Source of the DNA: JAFAZJ01 sp050183765
Lineage (GTDB): Bacteria; Pseudomonadota; Alphaproteobacteria; Reyranellales; Reyranellaceae
Assembly: GCA_050183765.1 (NCBI GenBank)
Contig: JBFXAZ010000010.1
Span: 1-64,000 of the forward strand
Reading direction: 5' to 3'
DNA length: 64,000 nucleotides
Part shown: positions 52,510 to 61,148 of the stretch, piece by piece
Numbering within the stretch: position 1 is the first letter of the stretch
Layout: every line of letters starts with the position of its first letter
Program-made: the position numbers and the translations under genes
Notes under the pieces: model-generated
The model's database searches: none
Told to the model about the DNA's origin: nothing
Seen by the model: the letters and a program-made list of their open reading frames with translations, nothing else

Positions 52510-53506
52510 CGCGACCACCCCCGTTGCAGCCGACGAGATCCTGCGCGTCGAGGATCTCAAGGTTCATTTCCCTGTCATGAAGGGCGTGGTGATCCAGAAG
52601 CAGATCGCCACGGTGAAGGCGGTCGACGGCATCTCCTTCACGCTGCGGCGCGGCGAGACGCTCGGGCTGGTCGGCGAAAGCGGCTGCGGCAAGTCGACGA
52701 CGGGTCTCGCCGTGCTGCGCATGCTGCCGCCCACCGAGGGGCGCATCGTCTTCGAGGGCGAGGACATCGCCGGCTATGACGGGGAGCGCATGCGCCACAC
52801 GCGGCGGCGCATGCAGATGGTCTACCAGGACCCCTACGGCTCGCTGAACCCGCGCATGCGCGTGCGCGACATCGTCGGCGAACCGCTCGAGGTCCATGGC
52901 CTGGGCGGCGACCGCAAGGCGCTGCGCGAGCGCGTGGCGGCGCTGATCTCGATGGTCGGCCTGCTCCCCGACATGGCCGACCGCTATCCGCACGAGTTCT
53001 CCGGCGGCCAGCGCCAGCGCATCGGCATCGCGCGCGCCATGGCGCTGGAGCCGTCGCTGATCATCTGCGACGAGGCGGTCTCGGCGCTCGACGTGTCGAT
53101 CCAGGCCCAGGTGGTGAACCTGTTCATGGAGCTGCAGCAACGCCTGGGGCTGACCTACATCTTCATCGCCCACGACCTCGCCGTGGTGCGCCACATCAGC
53201 GACCGCATCGCCGTGATGTATCTCGGCAAGATCGTCGAGATCGCCACGCGCGACGAGCTCTACCGCGATCCGCTTCATCCCTATACGCAGGCGCTGCTGG
53301 CGGCGATCCCGATCCCCGATCCCGAGCTCGAGGCCACGCGCCCGCAGCAGATCATCACCGGCGAGGTGCCCAGCGCCTTGCGGCCTCCGCCGGGATGCCG
53401 CTTCCACCCGCGCTGTCCGCACGCGATGGATGTCTGCAGGAGCGAGGAGCCGCCGCTCAAGGGCCGACCCGGCGGCCGCGCCGTGGCCTGTCACCTGCAT
53501 CCCTAG
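52502..53506 (+). CDS. Peptide ABC transporter ATP-binding protein (DppF type)
   Basis: The 334-residue ATPase has Walker A GESGCGKS, signature FSGGQRQR, Walker B LIICDEAVSALDVS and the C-terminal CRFHPRCPHAMDVCRSEEPPL extension. The ATG at 52502 overlaps the preceding gene by eight bases. It completes the B-C-A-D-F set with the amidohydrolase gene placed between C and A. A family-A repeat fragment follows the operon. Confidence 0.93.
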   Translation: MPDATTPVAADEILRVEDLKVHFPVMKGVVIQKQIATVKAVDGISFTLRRGETLGLVGESGCGKSTTGLAVLRMLPPTEGRIVFEGEDIAGYDGERMRHTRRRMQMVYQDPYGSLNPRMRVRDIVGEPLEVHGLGGDRKALRERVAALISMVGLLPDMADRYPHEFSGGQRQRIGIARAMALEPSLIICDEAVSALDVSIQAQVVNLFMELQQRLGLTYIFIAHDLAVVRHISDRIAVMYLGKIVEIATRDELYRDPLHPYTQALLAAIPIPDPELEATRPQQIITGEVPSALRPPPGCRFHPRCPHAMDVCRSEEPPLKGRPGGRAVACHLHP

Positions 53507-53511
53507 CCCTT

Positions 53512-53593
53512 CCTTCCCCCGGACGAGCGGAGGAGTCCGTCTTCGACATCCCCCATCCGTCGCTACGCGACACCTTCCCCCTCCGGGGGAAGG
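53512..53593. repeat. Palindromic repeat family A, copy 7 (short, diverged)
   Basis: The right half CCCCCATCCGTCGCTACGCGACACCTTCCCC ... matches the family pattern and ends in the hairpin CCTTCCCCCTCCGGGGGAAGG. The left half is mostly lost. It follows the ABC transporter operon and may help end its transcript. Confidence 0.65.
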
Positions 53594-53621
53594 TATGGTG
53601 AGTTAGCGGCCTGAGCTCGCA

Positions 53622-53981
53622 ATGGAGTCCCCGATGGTCGCGCGTATCGCCCAGGCCCTGGTCGCGAAGTATGGCGAGAAGGCTGATACCGCGACCCTGT
53701 CGGTCACGCTGTTCGATCCCGACGGCAATGTGGTCGACCCGGCCGACCGCGCCGCGATCCGCTTCGCGCGCTTTCACTGGACCGGCTGGCGTCTGCTCGA
53801 GCCCTACCAGGCCGGGCAGTCGACCACGGACTACGTCATCGAATCGGCCGGCGGCACGGCGAAGTGGTCCATCGCCATCACCACGCTCTCCGCCAGCGGC
53901 AAGGTGATCGCCGCCAAGGCCGACGGCGAGCTCACGCCCACCGTCGCCACCTTCCTCACCCGTCTCGCCGCCAAGCTCTGA
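53622..53981 (+). CDS. Small protein of unknown function
   Basis: The 119-residue product has alternating hydrophobic and polar stretches (ATLSVTLFDPDGNVVDP, TAKWSIAITTLSASGKVIAA) that suggest a beta sandwich or similar fold. There is no signal peptide. It starts at 53622 or at the ATG at 53634. I recognise no family. Confidence 0.6.
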   Translation: MESPMVARIAQALVAKYGEKADTATLSVTLFDPDGNVVDPADRAAIRFARFHWTGWRLLEPYQAGQSTTDYVIESAGGTAKWSIAITTLSASGKVIAAKADGELTPTVATFLTRLAAKL

Positions 53982-54013
53982 CGCCAACGCGCGGCGACCG
54001 GGGGCAAAAAATC

Positions 54014-54040
54014 TTGGCGCTCACCTTGCAATGTTATAAC
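54014..54040 (+). promoter_or_regulatory. Promoter and Zur-like box of the TonB receptor gene
   Basis: GTTATAAC (54033-54040) is a perfect palindrome inside AATGTTATAACGT, close to the half-site AATGTTATA of alphaproteobacterial Zur boxes. TTGGCG (54014-54019) and TATAAC (54035-54040) form a -35/-10 pair with a short 15-base spacer, and the box covers the -10. This would allow repression by zinc-loaded Zur. Confidence 0.5.
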
Positions 54041-54072
54041 GTCCTGTTCAGGCGGTTGCTTGGGGGGCGGTT

Positions 54073-56022
54073 ATGGCGTTGATGCGACGGACGATTCTGG
54101 TGGCTTCCGGCATCCTGGCCGCCAGCCCCTGCACGGCACAGACGACCCCGCCCGCCGTGACATTGCCGCCGCTGGAGGTGGTCGGCGTGCCGCTGTCGCG
54201 CAGCGTGGACGACGTCGCCGCACCGACCTCGGTGCTCGCCGGCCCCAATCTCGATCAACGCCGTGCCGCGACCCTGGGCGAGACCGTCCGGGACGTGCCC
54301 GGCGTGACGTCGACCCAGTTCGGCGCCGGCGCCAGCCGGCCGATCATCCGCGGTTTCGACGGGCCGCGCGTGCGCGTGCTCAACGACGGCGTCGATTCGC
54401 TCGACGCCGCGACCGTGAGCCCGGACCACGCAGTCACCATCAATCCGTTCTCGGCACGTCAGATCGAGATCCTTAAAGGCCCCTCGACTCTGCTTTACGG
54501 CGGTGGCGCGATCGGTGGCGTGGTCAACGTCATCGACGGGCGCATCCCCACGTCAATGCCGCAGCGCGGCTTTGCCGCCGAGACCGGGCTGCAGTTCGGC
54601 ACCAGCGCCGAGGAGATCCTGGGATTCCAGGGCTTCTCGGTCGGCTACAGCAACATCGTCGTGCGCCTGGAAGGCAGCGCGCGCAACGCCGACGACTACT
54701 ACACCGCGAAGGCCTTCGGCGATCCGCCCTCGCGCCGCGTGCGCAACTCGTTCAACAACGGCTGGGACTTCAGTGCCGGCGCATCGTGGGTCGCCGATTG
54801 GGGCTATGTCGGCGCCGCCTACAGCGAGTACCGCACCGAGTACGGCATCCCCAGCGAGGAGACCACCTTCATCTCGATGCGCAGCCGGCGGATCGACGTG
54901 CGCGGCGAGGTGCGCGATCCGTTCGCCGGCGTCGAGAAGATCCGCTTCAGGCTGGGCAATGTCTGGTACCAGCACATGGAGATCGAGGACGGCTCGGTCG
55001 GGACGACATTCTACAACCACGCGCTCGACGGCCGCGTAGAGGTCGTTCACAGCCTGTTCGACGGTCTGCGCGGCGTCGTGGGCTTCCAGGGCATGCGGCG
55101 CAACTTCACGGCGGTCGGCGACGAGGCCATCCTCCCGGAGACCCTGACCCAGAGCTTCGGCGCGTTCCTGATCGAGCGATACAGCTTCGACAAGTTCCAT
55201 ATCGAAGGCGGTGTGCGCTACGACTGGCAGCACGTCCGGGCCGCGGACGATCGGCCGAGCCGACAGTTCAACGGCTTCTCCGCATCGATCAGCGGCACCT
55301 GGGACTTCCTGCCGGGCTATGCCGCCACCGTCGCGTTCTCGCGCTCGCAGCGCGCGCCGACGGCGGAGGAGCTGTACGCCAACGGCGCGCATCCCGCGAC
55401 CGGCCAATTCGAGGTCGGCGATGTGAACCTGGCGTCGGAGACCTCGTACAATCTCGAGCTCGGAATCCGCAAGAAGACCGGTGCGCTTCAGTTCGGAGTC
55501 AGCGTGTATCGCAACATGGTCAACAACTACATCTTCCAGGCCGACAGCGGCACGGTCGACGCCGACGGACTGCCCATCGTCAATTTCCGCCAGGGCAACG
55601 CCGAGTTCTATGGCCTCGAAGCCGAGGTGAAGTACGCCGTCACCGACAACATCGATGTCTCGGTCTTCGGCGACTATGTCCGCGGACGGCTGACCGGCGG
55701 CGACAACCTGCCGCGCATCTCTCCCGGACGCATCGGCGGTCGGATCGACGGCCACCATGAGGGCTGGAGCGGCTTCGTGCAGTTCTACCACGTGTTCGGC
55801 CAGGACCAGGTGGCGCCGCTCGAGACCGCTACGCCCGGCTACAACATGCTCAACATCGGCATCGCCTACGGCGGGAAATTCACCCCGCTCAACACCTACC
55901 AGGTGTTTCTGCGCGCCAACAACATCCTGAACGAACGCGCGCTGGTGCACACGTCGTTCATCAAGGATTCGGCGCCGCTGCCCGGCTTCAGCGTGGTGCT
56001 GGGCACGCGGTTCACCTTCTAG
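54073..56022 (+). CDS. TonB-dependent outer-membrane receptor (possible zinc receptor, ZnuD-like)
   Basis: The 649-residue protein has a signal peptide (about residues 1-23) and a plug domain (about 35-155: VRDVPGVTSTQFGAGASRPIIRGFDGPRV, with LLYGGGAIGGVVNVIDG). A 22-strand-type barrel follows, ending in the outer-membrane Phe (TRFTF). RGFDGPRVRVLNDGVDS resembles the ZnuD-like branch of receptors. The Zur-like box upstream supports zinc uptake, but iron-compound receptors are not excluded. No periplasmic zinc-binding partner is adjacent. Confidence 0.85.
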   Translation: MALMRRTILVASGILAASPCTAQTTPPAVTLPPLEVVGVPLSRSVDDVAAPTSVLAGPNLDQRRAATLGETVRDVPGVTSTQFGAGASRPIIRGFDGPRVRVLNDGVDSLDAATVSPDHAVTINPFSARQIEILKGPSTLLYGGGAIGGVVNVIDGRIPTSMPQRGFAAETGLQFGTSAEEILGFQGFSVGYSNIVVRLEGSARNADDYYTAKAFGDPPSRRVRNSFNNGWDFSAGASWVADWGYVGAAYSEYRTEYGIPSEETTFISMRSRRIDVRGEVRDPFAGVEKIRFRLGNVWYQHMEIEDGSVGTTFYNHALDGRVEVVHSLFDGLRGVVGFQGMRRNFTAVGDEAILPETLTQSFGAFLIERYSFDKFHIEGGVRYDWQHVRAADDRPSRQFNGFSASISGTWDFLPGYAATVAFSRSQRAPTAEELYANGAHPATGQFEVGDVNLASETSYNLELGIRKKTGALQFGVSVYRNMVNNYIFQADSGTVDADGLPIVNFRQGNAEFYGLEAEVKYAVTDNIDVSVFGDYVRGRLTGGDNLPRISPGRIGGRIDGHHEGWSGFVQFYHVFGQDQVAPLETATPGYNMLNIGIAYGGKFTPLNTYQVFLRANNILNERALVHTSFIKDSAPLPGFSVVLGTRFTF

Positions 56023-56028
56023 GTCGCG

Positions 56029-56610
56029 TCAGTCCGGATTGCCGTGCCAGTTCTCGGGGATCAGGCCCCAGGCGCGCGCCGGGGTGTGATAGCCCGACGG
56101 ATAGCGATGCTGCCAGGTGATGTTGCCGGCCGGCCCATAGCTCAGAACCAGGCCTTCGTACGAATCGAGCTGGCCGTAGGGCAGTTCGCGGCCGACCGCG
56201 CCGATCTGCAGCTCGGTCGAGGCGACCACGTAGCAGCCGGCCTCCTGCGCCATGCGCGAGCAGAAGACGTTGCCGTCGTTGGTCGCGGCCGGGCCGGTGC
56301 CGGCGATGTAGGCGACCTGGCAGCAGCGGATCCAGATCTTGTCGACCAGGCCGCGCCAGCGCGCGAACAGGGTGACATTGTTGATGCTGAAACCCTGGCC
56401 GATCTGGATCTGCCCCGGCGAACCGTGACAGGAGAACACGATGCTGCGCAGCTTGCCGCCGCTGGCGCCGCGCGCCACGGTGGCGACCCACGCGGTGACG
56501 TGGTCGGCGGTGTCGTTCACCGGCACGTCCCACGTGTTCCACATGTTGACATGGATGTGATGCCGCGTCCGGTCGTTCAGACCCATCGCCGGCTGTGCAA
56601 CGTCGATCAT
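56029..56610 (-). CDS. Caspase-fold-like protein of unknown function
   Basis: The 193-residue protein has two hydrophobic strands ending in SIVFSCH62-GSPG and KIWIRCC97-QVAYIAG. That is the spacing and setting of the catalytic His (before Gly) and Cys of clan CD caspase-like peptidases. GGGAG lies upstream of the ATG at 56610; a longer in-frame start at 56652 is less supported. No signal peptide or other domain is visible. Its family is not recognised; peptidase activity is inference. Confidence 0.6.
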   Translation of the reverse strand: MIDVAQPAMGLNDRTRHHIHVNMWNTWDVPVNDTADHVTAWVATVARGASGGKLRSIVFSCHGSPGQIQIGQGFSINNVTLFARWRGLVDKIWIRCCQVAYIAGTGPAATNDGNVFCSRMAQEAGCYVVASTELQIGAVGRELPYGQLDSYEGLVLSYGPAGNITWQHRYPSGYHTPARAWGLIPENWHGNPD

Positions 56611-56725
56611 GGCAGGGCTCCCGTCGCCGCGACGGACAGCTCGATGCGTCATACCGGGCGACGGGATATAAGTGTACGCTCACTCGGATTGGAGTCAACG
56701 CGAGAAGGATTCAGGAACCGTGTGA

Positions 56726-57175
56726 CTACTGCGTCACCGCCACCTGGCCGCGGATCTCACCCTTGGGAAAGCGTTCCGTGTGGACGTTCACGTACCACTT
56801 GCCGGCCAGCAGGTCGGCCAGCTGGTTCTGGGTGATCACCATCTTTCCGGTCGTGCCCTGACTGTCGCAGCCGCCCGCCATCGGCACCACGATCGCCGCG
56901 TTCTGCGCCTCCGTTGCCGGTCCGTGGAAATGCATCGCCGTCACCGGGCCGGTGAGCCCTTGGCACTTGATGTTCCAGCGCAGCTCTCGGCTCGCCATGT
57001 TGATCACGCCTTCGACCGAACCGGAGCCGGCGCTCGGGGTCGGCGGCACTTCCTTTGAGCCGGCCAGCGAGACCGTCACGCGACGGTCCGACGGGCCCTG
57101 CCCGCCCTGCGCCAGTGCGGTACCGCCCGCGATCAGTGAACCCGCGGCGGCGATCATCAGCATGCGTTTGAACAT
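56726..57175 (-). CDS. Exported CHRD-domain protein
   Basis: The 149-residue protein has a signal peptide (about residues 1-22, GGTALAQ) and a CHRD domain (chordin-like beta fold). The domain shows VTVSLAGSKEVPPTPSAGSG, the AMHFHGPA motif and FPKGEIRGQVAV. CHRD proteins occur in bacterial periplasms or surfaces, but no reaction is known. The ATG at 57175 is chosen over an earlier in-frame one since it opens the signal peptide. Confidence 0.9.
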   Translation of the reverse strand: MFKRMLMIAAAGSLIAGGTALAQGGQGPSDRRVTVSLAGSKEVPPTPSAGSGSVEGVINMASRELRWNIKCQGLTGPVTAMHFHGPATEAQNAAIVVPMAGGCDSQGTTGKMVITQNQLADLLAGKWYVNVHTERFPKGEIRGQVAVTQ

Positions 57176-57262
57176 TGGCTTGCTCCGGACGTCAGAACGC
57201 CCCCCGAGCCGCAACGTCGCGGTGGCCCTGGGGGTTCCTGGGCAGTGCGTCCGGCTTTGCCG

Positions 57263-57694
57263 TCAGTGCTGGTTATGTGCCCCGCCTGGCCGCGAGATCC
57301 CCTTCAACGCCTGGCCGGCATGGGCGCTGTCGCGCGTCGTCGCGACGTCGCCCAGCGACAGGATGCCGACCAGCCGCTTGTCGCGGTTGACCACGGGCAG
57401 GCGGCGTATCTGCTGGTCGCCCATGTTGCGCGACACGGCCTCGACGGTCTCGTCCTCGAAGCAGTAGCGCACGGCCCGGCTCATCACCTCGCTCATTTTG
57501 GTGTCCGGACCCTTGCCGTCGGCCACCGCACGAATCGCGATGTCGCGGTCGGTGATCATGCCCACCAGCTTGTCCTTGTCGCCCACGGGCAGCACACCGG
57601 CGTCGATGCTGGCCATCAGCCTGGCCGCCTCCCGAATAGTCTGGTCGGGGTTGGCGACCTGCACATCGCGGGTCATGGCGTCGCTGACATTCAT
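57263..57694 (-). CDS. CBS-domain protein
   Basis: The 143-residue protein is two tandem CBS modules (about residues 7-62 and 73-127), with DAMTRDVQVANPDQTIREAARLM and MSRAVRYCFEDETVEAVSRNM. Both end in VGMITDRDIAIR/VGILSLGDVA-type strands. Such pairs bind adenine nucleotides and sense energy state. AGGAG precedes the ATG at 57694. It is upstream of the CHRD gene on the same strand. Confidence 0.92.
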   Translation of the reverse strand: MNVSDAMTRDVQVANPDQTIREAARLMASIDAGVLPVGDKDKLVGMITDRDIAIRAVADGKGPDTKMSEVMSRAVRYCFEDETVEAVSRNMGDQQIRRLPVVNRDKRLVGILSLGDVATTRDSAHAGQALKGISRPGGAHNQH

Positions 57695-57867
57695 CAGTCT
57701 GCTCCTATCCGCTGGTCCTCGCGGGCTCGATCGAGGCTCCGCAGGGCCTCGGTGCTCACGCACCCGCCGCGCCGCGTATCGAAGCCGAACGCGAAGGCGG
57801 CGGGCCGGTTCCCAGGCGGCGAGGCGGCAAGTATGCTCGGCGGCAAGGAGCCTTGGGGAGAGGACGG

Positions 57868-58476
57868 ATGCGGGATTTGACAGCGCCAGCGCGCCGCCTG
57901 TCGCGCGCCATTCTGCCCTGCATGACCGCGCTGGCCGTAGCCCTTGGAGCCGGCGTTGCGCCGTCGCTGGCGGTTCCATGGCAAGAGCAGGGCGGTCAGA
58001 CCATCGTCTGGTTGACGGACGATCAGGTCAAGGCCGTGAAGAGCGGCAGAGCGATCACGTTGGATCCCGACAGCACGGGCTACGGCGGCTACTGCTACGG
58101 ACCCTTGAGGGTTCTCGGCTATGCGGTGGCTCACAACGGCGCTCGCCTGACTGTGGCGAACTGCTCACGCTCGGCCAACCGCAAGGATTGCAGCAATCTC
58201 GCCGGAACGTGGCGCAACATGACCCCGCTGGGACAATCGAACTGGGCGCTGCGTGCGTTGGGGGGCGGCCGATACGAGGCGCGAGAGTCGGGCATGGGCA
58301 ATGCGACAGGTACCGCCGTGCTCTCGGGGACGACGCTGACGATCGACTTCCGGACGGGAAACGTCGCCGGTCGCTATCAATGGACTCTCGATACGCAATG
58401 CACGGCCGGTCAGGGCACCCTCGTGTTTACCGCCGGCCTGCAAGGCCAACACGCGACCTCGATCAATCGACAGTGA
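57868..58476 (+). CDS. Exported protein of unknown function
   Basis: The 202-residue product has a signal peptide (about residues 1-40, basic, then hydrophobic CMTALAVALGAGVAPSLA). The mature domain is Gly/Thr/Ser rich, with several Cys (SCYGP-type GGYCYGPLRVLG, NCSRSANRKDCSN, TQCTAGQG) that may form disulfides. It starts at the ATG 57868 behind GAGAGGACGG. I recognise no family; a periplasmic or surface protein. Confidence 0.65.
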   Translation: MRDLTAPARRLSRAILPCMTALAVALGAGVAPSLAVPWQEQGGQTIVWLTDDQVKAVKSGRAITLDPDSTGYGGYCYGPLRVLGYAVAHNGARLTVANCSRSANRKDCSNLAGTWRNMTPLGQSNWALRALGGGRYEARESGMGNATGTAVLSGTTLTIDFRTGNVAGRYQWTLDTQCTAGQGTLVFTAGLQGQHATSINRQ

Positions 58477-58480
58477 CGGG

Positions 58481-59146
58481 TCACAGCGCGATGAAGCCGG
58501 GCTTGCGGCCGCCGACCGAGACGAGGTAGCGGGCCATGGCGGTGGCCACCTGGCGCACCGCCGGCCGCGCGCCGACGCGTTCGCGCCAGGCGAGCAGACG
58601 GCCGACATCCGCCGGCATCGGCGCACCCAGCCGGTCGGCGAAGAACTGCGCCATGTAGAAGGCGATATCGGCGTACGAGTATTCGCCAGCGAGGCCGTCG
58701 CGACCATCGGCCAGCAGCGCCTCCAGGTCGCGATAGTAGGCCGTGGCGCCGCCGATCGCCGTCGTCGCGGCGGGGTCGTCGAGCGCGCGCTGCAGGCCCA
58801 TCAGCCGGATGATGTGCGGAAAGAAGACCTCGTCGGACTTCATCTCCAGCAGGCGCGCCCGCGCGCGGCCCTTGACGCCGGTCGGCCACAGCGGCGGCTG
58901 CGGCTTGATCTCCTCGAAGTACTCGAAGATCTGCGTCGAATCGAAAATCTCGAGATCGCCGTCGATCAGCACCGGCACCTGGCGCTTGGGATTGACGCGC
59001 AGCACCTCGGGGTGCTTGGGCTCGTACAGCGACTTCATGTCGAAGCGCACCATCTCGACCTGTACGTCGAGACCCTTCTCCAGCGCGGCGATCTCCGCCT
59101 TGGCGCCGAACATGCTCAGCGGACCGGAATACAGGCGCATCGACAT
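58481..59146 (-). CDS. Glutathione S-transferase-like protein
   Basis: The 221-residue protein has an N-terminal thioredoxin-like domain (LYSGPLSMFGAKAEIAALEKG, VNPKRQVPVLIDGDLEIFDSTQIFEYF) and an all-helical C-terminal domain (about 95-215). The Ser in GPLSMFG is at the position of the glutathione-contacting residue. It is cytoplasmic. A detoxification role is expected. The gene is 84 bases downstream of the nitrile hydratase beta gene on the same strand, so it may be co-transcribed with it. Confidence 0.9.
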   Translation of the reverse strand: MSMRLYSGPLSMFGAKAEIAALEKGLDVQVEMVRFDMKSLYEPKHPEVLRVNPKRQVPVLIDGDLEIFDSTQIFEYFEEIKPQPPLWPTGVKGRARARLLEMKSDEVFFPHIIRLMGLQRALDDPAATTAIGGATAYYRDLEALLADGRDGLAGEYSYADIAFYMAQFFADRLGAPMPADVGRLLAWRERVGARPAVRQVATAMARYLVSVGGRKPGFIAL

Positions 59147-59230
59147 CGATCGTCCCTCGCTTCGTCGCCGCGCACAGCACCACGTCCGCGGCGAACGACG
59201 AAGCGAGGAAATCTCGCCCGCAGGCTTAGG

Positions 59231-59848
59231 TCAGCTCACGCGCTCCAGATAGCTCTGGAACACGCCGACATGCACATGGGCCGGATCGGCGTCGTTGGGC
59301 CACAGCTCCTCGGCCTTGAAGCGCACGTCGTAGGTCGGCTCGTCCTCGGCGTGGATGCCGTGGGCATGCGCGTCGGGGAACGGATACTTCGGCGACACGC
59401 CGACGACCACGCCGGTCTTGCCGCGGATGTAGCCGGGCATGCGCACATGGCCGGGCACATGGTCGTCGCGCACCCGCACCGTGTCGCCGGGCTTCAGGGT
59501 CGGGCGCGTCTCGACATTGCCGCGCCCTGGCGCGCTGGGCATGGCGAGCGGGAACTGCCCCTGCGCACGGCGCTCCAGCTCCTCCTCCGTGAGGATGCCC
59601 TTCTCGACGCACAGCGTGGCCAGGCTGGTCAGCGAGCGCTCGTAGTAGCTCGCCGACAGGTAGTGCCGGGGCTCCATGCGCTCGATGGCGTGGCGGTACT
59701 CGTCCATGTTGAAGATGCCGAGCTTCACGGCCAGCGAGTACAGCGCGTTGACCCGCTTCTCCCACGGCTCGTGGAAGGTCTGCGCCTTGAGCGCATAGCG
59801 CACGCGGCCGAAGCCCTGCCGGCCGCCCATGTCGTGGATGCCGTCCAT
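59231..59848 (-). CDS. nthB: Nitrile hydratase (or thiocyanate hydrolase-like) beta subunit
   Basis: The 205-residue protein has the beta-subunit pattern MDGIHDMGGRQGFG at the start, then a helical domain (EKRVNALYSLAVKLGIFNMDEYRHAIERM), a linker with PLAMPSA, and a C-terminal SH3-like domain (GDTVRVRDDHVPGHVRMPGYIRGKTGVVV). It forms the heterodimer with the alpha gene, which lies 3 bases upstream. It is shorter than standard beta subunits. Confidence 0.93.
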   Translation of the reverse strand: MDGIHDMGGRQGFGRVRYALKAQTFHEPWEKRVNALYSLAVKLGIFNMDEYRHAIERMEPRHYLSASYYERSLTSLATLCVEKGILTEEELERRAQGQFPLAMPSAPGRGNVETRPTLKPGDTVRVRDDHVPGHVRMPGYIRGKTGVVVGVSPKYPFPDAHAHGIHAEDEPTYDVRFKAEELWPNDADPAHVHVGVFQSYLERVS

Positions 59849-59851
59849 GGC

Positions 59852-60457
59852 TCAGGTCCCCGCGATGCGCGCGACGCCGATCATCATGTCCTTGCTGATC
59901 AGCCCGGCGAGCTTCTCCTCGGACCAGCCCTCGGTACCCGCCGGCCGCATCGGCAGCACCATGTAGCGGGTGTCGGCCGTGGTGTCCCACACGCGGATCT
60001 CGGTCGCGGCGGGCAGGTCGAGTCCCATCTCCTTCAGCACCGTGCGCGACTGGCGCACGACGCGCGCGCGGTACTCCAGATCCTTGTACCAGTCCGGCGG
60101 CAGGCCGATGATCGAGAAGGCCGTGCACGAGCACAAGGTGCAGACGATCACGTTGTGGATGTCGGCGGTGTTCTCGAGCACGACGAGATGGCGGTGATGC
60201 GCCGGCATGCTCAGACCCAGCTCGGCCACGGCGTCGCGGCCATTGGCCAGCAGCCGCGCCTTGAACGCTGGATCCGTCCACGCCCGGGCGCAGACCCGCG
60301 CACCGTTCTCGGGGATCCATTTCTCCTCGGCGAGCTCGCGGAACTCCTCGATGAACTCCGCCGGCTTCATGCCGCGCTCCTCGAACGCAGCCTGAATCGC
60401 ATCGACCCGCGCCTCGACGGACGCGGTGTTCAGCCTGATGTGGATGTTGTCGGGCAT
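59852..60457 (-). CDS. nthA: Nitrile hydratase alpha subunit, cobalt type
   Basis: The 201-residue subunit carries the metal motif C106-T-L-C109-S-C111, whose Thr-Leu form marks the cobalt class rather than the iron class (CSLCSC). The Cys109 and Cys111 positions are those oxidised in the mature enzyme. The product would hydrate nitriles to amides; related cobalt thiocyanate hydrolases share this motif. No cobalt activator gene of the usual operon is present in the window, and no amidase follows. Its ATG at 60457 follows GGAGGG. Confidence 0.93.
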   Translation of the reverse strand: MPDNIHIRLNTASVEARVDAIQAAFEERGMKPAEFIEEFRELAEEKWIPENGARVCARAWTDPAFKARLLANGRDAVAELGLSMPAHHRHLVVLENTADIHNVIVCTLCSCTAFSIIGLPPDWYKDLEYRARVVRQSRTVLKEMGLDLPAATEIRVWDTTADTRYMVLPMRPAGTEGWSEEKLAGLISKDMMIGVARIAGT

Positions 60458-60557
60458 GGGATCCCTCCATTGCCGAGTGCGACGTCAGATTGATTGATCA
60501 CAGGCGGCGGATCAATGCATCTTCCACAGGCGGCCATCCGGTCGCTCGGGGACGGAC

Positions 60558-61112
60558 TTGCACTACCGTCTGGCAATCTCACAGCGTTTGTGCGGTCTCA
60601 CCGACAATGCCTGGGTCTACGGTATCGGTCTCGGCATGGTGTCGGCGCCAGTGATATGGTCGCTGGACGTCCTGGGCAGCGACGGCGGCCCTCGTCTCCC
60701 TTGGCTGATCGTTGCACTCGGCACCTTGGGCATGACCATCGGCGGAAGAGCGATGTACTCGGTCGACCCATGGACGGGCAGACCCTTCGAACGCGTGCTC
60801 CTACTGACCATAACGATCCCGTTCATCGCTCTATTCATCGCCTCTCTGCCATTCATCGCCTTCGCGGTGATCGGGATCTTTCTGGCGATGCTCTTCGGGC
60901 TCATGATGATGCCAATGGCGATCATCGTGACCGCCTGTTGGACCGCGCTCTACCTTTCGCTGCCGGCTCGGGAACGAGTGTCATTGCTCGCAGTGGGAGC
61001 ACACGCAGGTGAACGCTCGCCGGGCATCGTAGTTGCCGGATCGCTGGTGCTGCTGGCGTCGCTGGCGACAATGTTCTGGCTTGCAGTCGGATCGAGGCTT
61101 TCCGTCAACTAG
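60558..61112 (+). CDS. Membrane protein of unknown function
   Basis: The 184-residue product has about four hydrophobic segments (about residues 22-38, 48-64, 80-130 as a pair, and 155-178) and is likely an inner-membrane protein. The start at 60558 is a TTG after GGGGAC; an in-frame ATG comes later (MVSAPVIW, residue 27). Coding status is supported by the membrane pattern. No family recognised. Confidence 0.5.
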   Translation: MHYRLAISQRLCGLTDNAWVYGIGLGMVSAPVIWSLDVLGSDGGPRLPWLIVALGTLGMTIGGRAMYSVDPWTGRPFERVLLLTITIPFIALFIASLPFIAFAVIGIFLAMLFGLMMMPMAIIVTACWTALYLSLPARERVSLLAVGAHAGERSPGIVVAGSLVLLASLATMFWLAVGSRLSVN

Positions 61113-61148
61113 GGTACTTGCGGTGTGTCGGATAGTCGTCGACCTACC

